Assembly (NCBI GenBank): GCA_022824865.1
Contig: JAJDZD010000012.1
Coordinates: 1 to 38,083 of the forward strand
Reading direction: 5' to 3'
Length of the DNA stretch: 38,083 nucleotides
Source: Chloroflexota bacterium
GTDB lineage: Bacteria; Chloroflexota; UBA11872
Made by a program: the position numbers and the translations under genes. How positions within the stretch are numbered: the stretch's first letter is position 1; each line of letters begins with the position of its first letter. Under the pieces are notes generated by a model, which worked only from the letters and a program-made list of their open reading frames with translations, did not search any database and was not told the origin of the DNA. Below, one piece after another: positions 32,276 through 38,083 of the stretch.

Positions 32276-33043
32276 CTACAGTCCCAGCGCCTGCAGGACC
32301 GGCCCGAGTTCCGCCTGAAACTCCGTTGCGTCGACTCCCCGGGCGTTCTCCGGCGGCGCGACTGAGGCGGATGCCACCCAATCTATTTCGATCTCGCCGG
32401 CCGCCCGCATGCCGGGTCTCGCCAGTCGAATGTGCACCGGACGATAAGACTGCGAGTCGACAAAGAGGCTGGCGAATTCGTAGCCGGGATTCGTGAGAAC
32501 AAAGCAGGTTCCGGTCGAGGGACACGGTTCAGCGCCTTGCTCGACCCAACCCTCAGCGCGAACCGTCCCGACGACGTCCCCAACCACTGGAAAGGCCGCC
32601 GCCAGGGACTCGACGCTGGGTGTGTCGGTGCCGGTGGCCTTGCGATCTGTGGAGATCCACTCGCCATCGCCGTCCGCTGGTCCCAGTCGGAAGTAGGTCT
32701 GGTCGCCGACCTCCATCACTTCGAAGGCCAGTTGCCCGGACTCGCGAGTAATCGAAACGGCCAGGCGAGTGGTCATGTCGTAAGGACGTCGATCAACTTC
32801 AACCCGCACGTCGCCCTCACCGTCATTCGTCGGCGATGAAAGGCGAGCCGATACGGACACTTCACCGCCAGCGACCACCGCGTCGAAGGCTGAGCGGTCG
32901 AAGGCGGCGGCGGATAGCCCGCCGGAGTCTTCAGGAGTTGGCGAACTCTCGCCGCATCCGGCTAGCAGCTCGGTAGCGACGGTCGCTCCCACGAGGAGTA
33001 GGAGCAGCCCCAGTCTCCGAAGACGCCGTACGAACTGTTGCAC
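32276..33043 (-). CDS. Lipoprotein of the LppX/LprAFG-like group
   Basis: 255 residues from GTG 33043. A basic start (QQFVRRLRRLG) and hydrophobic core lead to the lipobox LLAGC, so Cys is lipidated and the mature protein is anchored outside the membrane. The rest has repeated antiparallel-strand segments (VSVSARLSS, DVRVEVDRRPYDMTTRLAV, QLAFEVMEVGDQTYFRL), a layout like LppX/LprG lipid-binding lipoproteins. A 33097 start would overlap the upstream gene by 52 bases; the GTG used starts 2 bases after its stop. Ligand unknown, and the family call is tentative. Confidence 0.75.
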   Translation of the reverse strand: MQQFVRRLRRLGLLLLLVGATVATELLAGCGESSPTPEDSGGLSAAAFDRSAFDAVVAGGEVSVSARLSSPTNDGEGDVRVEVDRRPYDMTTRLAVSITRESGQLAFEVMEVGDQTYFRLGPADGDGEWISTDRKATGTDTPSVESLAAAFPVVGDVVGTVRAEGWVEQGAEPCPSTGTCFVLTNPGYEFASLFVDSQSYRPVHIRLARPGMRAAGEIEIDWVASASVAPPENARGVDATEFQAELGPVLQALGL

Positions 33044-33045
33044 CT

Positions 33046-34215
33046 CTAGATGAAGGCCAGCATGCCGTCCGCCTTCGTGGGACGGCCTCGGCGCCACGGC
33101 CGGTAGGGATACTTCTCCAGGATCCCATCGCTCAGTTCCACGCCCAATCCGGGCCGTTCCGGGATAGACACGTACCCATCGTCCAGTTGAATCGGCTCGT
33201 CCAGCACTTCAGCACGAACACCCGAGTCGTCGGCGTGGTATTCGAGGATCAGGAAATTCGGCACCGTAGCTGCGAAGTGAACGTTTACTGCCGTAGCCAG
33301 CGGCCCCAGCGGATTGTGCGGTGCAACGCTCACGTAGTGCGCTTCGGCCATGGCCGCGATCTTCTTCATCTCGGTCAGGCCGCCGGTCACGCAGACATCA
33401 GGCTGAATGATGTCCGCGGCGCCACTGGCAAGCAGCCGCTGAAACTCGAACTTCGTATAGAGACACTCCCCGGTAGCGATGGGGATCGGCGACTTTCGGG
33501 CCAGCTTGGCCAACGGCTCAAACTGCTCGGGCCGCACCGGCTCTTCAAAGAAGAAGGGTCGGTACGGGCTGATGCGCTCGGCCATCTCCAGGGCACGTGC
33601 GGGTTCAAGGATCTTGGCGTGCGGGTCGACGCCAATGTCGATAGCGTCACCCACGGCTTCGCGCACCGCCGCCATGCGCTGCTCGGCGGTGTCGAGCTGA
33701 ACACCCCACGGATCCGAGTCGCCATCCGGTCCGGACGGGCCGATCTTGAGCGCCGTGTAGCCGTACGTCTCGATGAGTTGCCTGGCGTGCTCGCCCATGG
33801 CCTCCGGCGTATCGCCACGTGCCGACTGGTATACGCGAATCCGGTCGCGGACTTTGCCGCCGAGCAGCTGATAGACCGGCGTTTCGAGCGCCTTACCCTT
33901 GATATCCCAAAGTGCCTGATCGATGCCGCTGATCGCGGCTGTGATTACCGAGCCAGTCGGAAAACGGCTGCCCGCATACAGCTCATGCCAGACGCGCTCG
34001 CCGTCAAATGGGTCAAAGCCAAGCACCCAGTCCTCGAAATACCGGACGGTCTCGGCGACCGCCTTGTCGGGCCCGACCGGATAGGCCTCGCCGATACCCG
34101 TGATCCCGGCATCGGTCATGACGCGCACGATCGGCCAGTTCCGCGAGCCGTCGTTAATGAAGTCGCAAGCCAGCCCCGTGATTTTCAAGATCCTGATCTC
34201 CCCGACAGGCTGCAT
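33046..34215 (-). CDS. D-galactonate dehydratase-like enolase-superfamily enzyme
   Basis: 389 residues. The metal ligands and catalytic residues of galactonate dehydratase are in place by spacing: Asp197 and acid His199 (GVDPHAKILEP), Glu224 (FFFEEPVRPE), Glu250 (ATGECLYT), Asp273 (QPDVCVTGG), and base His300 (VAPHNPLGPLATA). The SGIDQALWDIKGKAL and PVYQLLGGKVRDRIRVY motifs of the superfamily are also present. It dehydrates a C6 aldonate, probably to a 2-keto-3-deoxy acid; D-galactonate is the usual but not certain substrate. ATG 34215 is used, though TTG 34188 with GGGGAG upstream is an alternative. The lipoprotein gene starts 2 bases beyond its stop. Confidence 0.88.
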   Translation of the reverse strand: MQPVGEIRILKITGLACDFINDGSRNWPIVRVMTDAGITGIGEAYPVGPDKAVAETVRYFEDWVLGFDPFDGERVWHELYAGSRFPTGSVITAAISGIDQALWDIKGKALETPVYQLLGGKVRDRIRVYQSARGDTPEAMGEHARQLIETYGYTALKIGPSGPDGDSDPWGVQLDTAEQRMAAVREAVGDAIDIGVDPHAKILEPARALEMAERISPYRPFFFEEPVRPEQFEPLAKLARKSPIPIATGECLYTKFEFQRLLASGAADIIQPDVCVTGGLTEMKKIAAMAEAHYVSVAPHNPLGPLATAVNVHFAATVPNFLILEYHADDSGVRAEVLDEPIQLDDGYVSIPERPGLGVELSDGILEKYPYRPWRRGRPTKADGMLAFI

Positions 34216-34339
34216 CAGACTCTAGCGCGCAACTAAGAATCACACCGCTCCGGTCGCTTCGCATCAGGTAGGCCCAGTCGTCGAGCGCACGCGGCGCACG
34301 CGGTTATGCTCGCCGTCCACACCTCAGCCGGAGACCGAC

Positions 34340-35194
34340 ATGATTGACTTCTCGCGGTCGTTTCTGACCTGGACGCACCATCCGCACGAACCCGACCCGA
34401 TCTACAAGTACACGGGCGGGCTGCTGGCCGATCCAGGCGACGTGATCTGCGTGCGCCTCAAGGCAGATGCGCGACTGACGATTAGCCCGGATGCAGGCGA
34501 ACCATTCACGTGTTACGTCATTGCTCCCTGCCGGGCCGAGTACACCATCGTCAGCGACAACCTGTTTCAGATTCCGAGCGGCGAATACCGGGCGGTCTTT
34601 TCCGAAACGCTGGGAGTCCCGATTGGAAGGCGGCCATCGACGGACACCGAGTCCGTCGGACGTCACTCCCTCGCAGAGCACTATGCGAAGTTTGAGGTCG
34701 ACATTCAGCACTTCGCGCACGCCGAGCCCCTGGCTTCAGTGCCTGCGGTTATCCAGGCCACGACGGACGGTGCGCTGCTGAATGCGGTCTGCTCGTATCG
34801 CGACGACGCTCGGAACCTGACCGTGACCGTTGAGTTCCCGATCGAACTCATCAATTTCGACAAGGGGAACGAGACGTTCCAGGTCTGCACGGAGCCGGTG
34901 ATCGTCCCGGATCTGGCTACCTGGGACGGGCATGGGCTTGATCGAGTCTTCTTGGCCGGCGTGGCGTTCAGCAGCTTCGATCGCGTGGAGTTCATCCTGC
35001 AGCGCGCAATCGAGCCAGCCACCAGCGAGCTGTCCTGGTATCACGAGGTTCGCGGGCGCGACAGAAACGAACTTCGCGAAGGGGCGGTCGAGCCACCGGG
35101 CGTCGAGCGCGGCCGACCGAAGCCGCTGGTCTTCAGCGAGGTCTGGACACGCGCGGCCGATATCACGATCGCGCGCGTGTCTGGCAAGGGATAG
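34340..35194 (+). CDS. Uncharacterised protein
   Basis: 284 residues from ATG 34340, with GGAG seven bases upstream. No membrane segment or signal peptide is seen. It is rich in beta-strand-like stretches: TISPDAGEPFTCYVIAPC, YTIVSDNLFQIPSGEYRAVF, NLTVTVEFPIELINF, and DRVFLAGVAFSSFDRVEFIL, which suggests a jelly-roll or sandwich fold. A conserved-looking KYTGGLLADPGDV lies near residue 23. I do not recognise it. It lies upstream of the Gfo/Idh/MocA gene by 64 bases in the same direction, so a role in sugar or cofactor handling is possible but unproved. Confidence 0.7.
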   Translation: MIDFSRSFLTWTHHPHEPDPIYKYTGGLLADPGDVICVRLKADARLTISPDAGEPFTCYVIAPCRAEYTIVSDNLFQIPSGEYRAVFSETLGVPIGRRPSTDTESVGRHSLAEHYAKFEVDIQHFAHAEPLASVPAVIQATTDGALLNAVCSYRDDARNLTVTVEFPIELINFDKGNETFQVCTEPVIVPDLATWDGHGLDRVFLAGVAFSSFDRVEFILQRAIEPATSELSWYHEVRGRDRNELREGAVEPPGVERGRPKPLVFSEVWTRAADITIARVSGKG

Positions 35195-35258
35195 CGAAGC
35201 GGGGCACACTCGGGCCTACCGCGCCGCGGCTGGCGGCGCGCCTGTCGGGAGCCGTCCT

Positions 35259-36347
35259 GTGAGCGATTCGCTGCGCGTCGCGCTAATCATCGAACCCACT
35301 GGGAATCACCTGGGGTCCCTGTACGCCGCGGCCAGGAATCCCGAAGTTGGCGAAGTCGCCGTGCTTGACGCTACTGGTGAAATGTTCGACGCCGCCAAGG
35401 AGGCCGTGGGCGACCGGGTCACGGCCACCTATACGGACGCCGACGCGTTGTTCAGCGACTTCAAGCCGGCCGCCACCCTCGTGACACTCGAAGCCTGGCG
35501 GATGCCTGCGATGATTGAGGCGTCGCTGGATGCCGGTTGCCATGTGTGGCACGAGAAGCCGGGGTTCGCCGACATCGACGATTACCGGCGAATCTATTGC
35601 AAAGCACAGAACGCGGGCCTGAACTTCTCAATTGCGTACGTGACCCGCCAGCGGGCCATTACGCAGGAGGCTCGGCGCATCGTGGCCGAGGGGCTGCTGG
35701 GCGACCTGTTTGCGTGCCAGGCGTGGTTTATTGCCGATCACGATCGGACGCATCAGTGGGAGACGCTGCAAGGGGGCTGGATTTTCGACAAGGCACGCTC
35801 CGGCGGCGGGTATCTGACGTTCCTGGGGTGCCACTACCTCGATCTGATGCGGTATCTCACGGGTGATGACTTTGCATCGGTCAGCGCGGCAACCGGCGTC
35901 GTGGGCGGCGAGCCGTTGCCGGTTGAAGACGCGGCCTCGGTGACCGTTCAGTTCAAGAGCGGGATGGTGGGGAATCTGAGTGCCGGCTATTACGTCACCC
36001 GTCAGGAGTACGGCTCGGGACGTCACTCCGGTTTCATCTTGTGGGGCCGGGATGGCTGGCTTCGGTTCAACCCGGGCGGAACAGGTCGAGGCGAACCGCT
36101 GGAGTGGATGTCGCATCAGGGCGATCACGCAGGATCGCCGCACAAGTCCTGGACGTTTAGCAACGAGGACGCGAGGAACGACGAGTACAGCCTGATGACG
36201 AGCGCGTTCTTCCAGTCGTGCCTGACCGGCGGCCCGCCTCCGTTGGAGAACGCAGCCGGGATGTGGGTGAACGAGGCGGTGCAAGCCGCCTACCGATCGT
36301 CAGAGACTGGGATGCGGCAGGCCGTCTCGATTCCCGAAACGTCGTAG
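35259..36347 (+). CDS. Gfo/Idh/MocA family NAD(P)-dependent oxidoreductase
   Basis: 362 residues from GTG 35259, with GGGAG seven bases upstream. Longer frames reach back into the preceding gene and are shadows. Features: N-terminal Rossmann strand RVALIIEPTGNHLG (a variant of the GxGxxG loop), MIEASLDAGCHVWHEKPGFA with the catalytic EKP, and GGWIFDKARSGGGYLTFLGCHYLDLMRYL, which carries the second-domain active-site His. They oxidise sugars, inositols or related alcohols. It ends 5 bases before the convergent PhyH gene; substrate not predictable. Confidence 0.87.
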   Translation: MSDSLRVALIIEPTGNHLGSLYAAARNPEVGEVAVLDATGEMFDAAKEAVGDRVTATYTDADALFSDFKPAATLVTLEAWRMPAMIEASLDAGCHVWHEKPGFADIDDYRRIYCKAQNAGLNFSIAYVTRQRAITQEARRIVAEGLLGDLFACQAWFIADHDRTHQWETLQGGWIFDKARSGGGYLTFLGCHYLDLMRYLTGDDFASVSAATGVVGGEPLPVEDAASVTVQFKSGMVGNLSAGYYVTRQEYGSGRHSGFILWGRDGWLRFNPGGTGRGEPLEWMSHQGDHAGSPHKSWTFSNEDARNDEYSLMTSAFFQSCLTGGPPPLENAAGMWVNEAVQAAYRSSETGMRQAVSIPETS

Positions 36348-36352
36348 TCCGG

Positions 36353-37141
36353 CTATACGCAGCCTTCGAAGGAGCGGCCGCGGATCTGGAGCGGCGGGGG
36401 GACTCTCGGTGCATCGAGGACCGATGCTCGGCGGGAGTCGGCGCGCATGTAGTGGACGGCGTAGCCGCGGCGGCGGGCCGTGCTGGTATTGGCGCGGCTG
36501 GCGTGCCAAGTGAGGCTGTGGTGAAAACTGACGCTGCCGGAGGGTAGCGGCGCCGGATCCGGCATGTACGCGGGGTCGTTGCCGATCAGCGAGCGGTGCT
36601 CGTCCATCTGGTCGTTGCTCAGGAGACCCCAAAGGTGGCTGCCCGAGACGAACTCGAGGCAGCCGTTCTCAAGGGTTGAGTCGTCAATGGCGGCCCAGGC
36701 GGTGACCAGGTCCATCGGGTAGATGTCGATGAAGGACTTGGAGTCCTGGTGCCAGGGTTGGGCGGCTCCGATAGCCGGGGGCTTCATGAAGAGCTGGTCG
36801 GCGTAGAGCTTTAGGTCATCGGTGTCGAGAAGGTCTGCGATAACGTCAACGATGCCTGGGTGGCGGGCGTGGGTTTGCAGGACGTCGTCCTCGCCGGCCA
36901 GCCAGTAGAGCTTGCGAATTTCGAGTTCGCGGGCGGCGGCCGTGGCTTCGCCTTCGCGAATGACCTTTTCGGCCTGCACTCGCTCTGGGGCGGCGTCGGT
37001 CTCGCCACGGGCGATTTGGTCGGCGCGTTGGCCGAGCCGCGAAACGTCGTCCGGTGACAGCAGGTCTTCGACAACCAGCCAGCCGTTCCGCCAAAAGCTG
37101 TCCACCTGTTCGGTGCTGAGTGTGCGGTGCGGAGAACTCAT
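36353..37141 (-). CDS. Phytanoyl-CoA dioxygenase (PhyH) family protein, tandem copy A
   Basis: 262 residues, Fe(II)/2-oxoglutarate oxygenase. Facial triad His131/Asp133 (WHQDSKS) and His213 (WHASRANTS), with Arg224 for 2-oxoglutarate; LFMKPPAIGAAQPWHQDS is the typical core. ATG 37141 has GAGGGG about 6 bases upstream. It is a clear paralogue of the next upstream gene (37174-37974): the two share long blocks such as IVDVIADL, QLFMKPP and PMDLVTAW, so they arose by duplication. The gap is 32 bases and both run on the minus strand, so this is the second gene of the operon. Substrate unknown. Confidence 0.88.
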   Translation of the reverse strand: MSSPHRTLSTEQVDSFWRNGWLVVEDLLSPDDVSRLGQRADQIARGETDAAPERVQAEKVIREGEATAAARELEIRKLYWLAGEDDVLQTHARHPGIVDVIADLLDTDDLKLYADQLFMKPPAIGAAQPWHQDSKSFIDIYPMDLVTAWAAIDDSTLENGCLEFVSGSHLWGLLSNDQMDEHRSLIGNDPAYMPDPAPLPSGSVSFHHSLTWHASRANTSTARRRGYAVHYMRADSRRASVLDAPRVPPPLQIRGRSFEGCV

Positions 37142-37173
37142 GAATGCCCCCTCGCTTTAGAGCGCCTCGCCGG

Positions 37174-37974
37174 TCACACGCGGCCGGGGAACGAGCGCCC
37201 GCGAACCTGTTTGAACGGAGGCATCTTGGGCGCGTCAGTCACTTCCTCGTCCTTGTAGGAGCTGGCCCGCATGAAGTGGGTGGCGTAGCCGCGGCGGCGC
37301 ATGCCGGAGGTATTGGCGTTGCTCTGGTGGAGCACCAGGCTGTGGTGGAAGCTGACGCTGCCCGGGCCCAACGGCGCTGCCCGAACCGGCCATTCGTCAG
37401 TGCCCAGGTCGGGCAGTAACGGCTCAAGGCGGGGTCGGGTGAGCATCCCCCAGCGGTGGGTGCCGGGGGCGAAATTGAGGCAGCCGTTTTGGGTGGTGGC
37501 GTGGTCGATGGATGTCCAGGCGGTCACCAGGTCCATCGGCAGGATGTCGCGCCAGGACGCGGAGTCCTGGTGCCAGTCCTGGGCGGCGCCGATCTCGGGG
37601 GGCTTCATGAAGAGTTGGTCGCCGTAGAGCTTGATGTCGTCGGTGCCCATGAGGTCGGCGATGACGTCGACGATCTTGGGGTTGGTGACGTGGCCCCAGA
37701 GGAGGTCGTCGTAAACGGCGAGGTTGAAGAGTTTGCGGACGGAAAGGACCTGGTTTTCGACTTCGCGTTCGCCTTCGCGGAAGACTCGTTCGAGCTGGAT
37801 GCTGGTCTCGGGAATGTGGTCGGCTTTGCCGGCGGCAATGAGGTCGGCGCGTTCGGCGAGGTCGGCGACTTCGTCGGCGTCCAACAGATCATGAATCGCG
37901 AGGTAACCGTCGATGTGGAACTGGTCGACCTGCTCGGGGGTGAGTGTGCGCAACTGTGGTTCCGCGACTGCCAT
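37174..37974 (-). CDS. Phytanoyl-CoA dioxygenase (PhyH) family protein, tandem copy B
   Basis: 266 residues, paralogue of copy A. Triad His135/Asp137 (DWHQDSAS) and His216 (VLHQSNANTSG), with RRRGYATHFMR carrying the likely 2-oxoglutarate Arg. All iron-binding residues are kept in both copies, so both should be active, and their differing active-site loops (QPW/KSFID against QDW/ASWRD) suggest different substrates. ATG 37974 follows AGGAG at seven to eight bases. It is probably the first gene of the operon. Confidence 0.88.
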   Translation of the reverse strand: MAVAEPQLRTLTPEQVDQFHIDGYLAIHDLLDADEVADLAERADLIAAGKADHIPETSIQLERVFREGEREVENQVLSVRKLFNLAVYDDLLWGHVTNPKIVDVIADLMGTDDIKLYGDQLFMKPPEIGAAQDWHQDSASWRDILPMDLVTAWTSIDHATTQNGCLNFAPGTHRWGMLTRPRLEPLLPDLGTDEWPVRAAPLGPGSVSFHHSLVLHQSNANTSGMRRRGYATHFMRASSYKDEEVTDAPKMPPFKQVRGRSFPGRV

Positions 37975-38083
37975 CTGAGTTCTCCTACCGCCGTCAGCGG
38001 ACTGCCGAAACCCTGTGTGGGGATGCTACACGGTACGGGCTTTGTTGGGGTACTCGGGACCGCCGGCCGCCGAACCCCCCTAA
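37975..38083. other. Upstream region of the PhyH operon, to the window edge
   Basis: The 109 bases before the tandem PhyH genes contain the ribosome site (AGGAG on the minus strand just before 37974) and presumably their promoter. I found no convincing -35/-10 pair and no further open frame. Confidence 0.4.

Overview
The window is high-GC (roughly 65 %), densely packed bacterial chromosome. The gene set (several enolase-superfamily sugar-acid dehydratases, Gfo/Idh/MocA oxidoreductases, phytanoyl-CoA dioxygenase paralogues, a TgpA/DUF58 pair, an HpnB-type glycosyltransferase, GTG starts) fits an uncultured Chloroflexota, perhaps the SAR202 clade. That placement is inference from gene families; the window has no rRNA or phylogenetic marker strong enough to prove it.

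Layout. 1-3537 is an accessory patch: the 3' end of an IS110-type transposase, REP-like and tandem repeats, and a helicase IV-like UvrD helicase with three C4 zinc fingers, bracketed by two near-identical 52-bp direct repeats. 3538-8114 is a membrane operon: DUF58 protein, a TgpA-like transglutaminase-fold protein lacking its catalytic Cys, and three small one-helix proteins. 8140-10162 has a Mug-type DNA glycosylase facing hpt and an alpha/beta-hydrolase-fold protein lacking its nucleophile Ser. 10223-14592 is a tight carbohydrate-acid operon: FAH-family protein, LarA-type nickel racemase/epimerase, DUF1537 four-carbon sugar-acid kinase and PdxA2-type dehydrogenase, followed by secG.

14792-18134 holds a RecB-type nuclease, a GT2 glycosyltransferase, tRNA-Pro(GGG) and a large PhyH dioxygenase. 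18316-25339, all on the minus strand, is an envelope/lipid group: CFA synthase, fatty acid desaturase, TIGR01777 SDR protein, a secreted 14-repeat WD40 protein and an HpnB-like glycosyltransferase.

25519-37974 is catabolic. A UxuA-type mannonate dehydratase is coupled to a rhamnonate-dehydratase-like protein. Then come a TIP-like aquaporin, a fold-type IV aminotransferase overlapping a LigC-like oxidoreductase, an unknown TIM-barrel-like protein, a small unknown, a lipoprotein behind a galactonate-dehydratase-like enzyme, another unknown, a canonical Gfo/Idh/MocA oxidoreductase and two tandem PhyH dioxygenases. Together they point to scavenging of diverse sugar acids and organic acids. The best candidate for an undescribed pathway is the LarA - DUF1537 kinase - PdxA2 operon, which could merge C2-epimeric four-carbon acids into one route to DHAP. 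The most unexpected sequence-level observations are three enzyme-fold proteins with substituted key residues, and the repeat-bracketed helicase whose stop codon lies inside a repeat.
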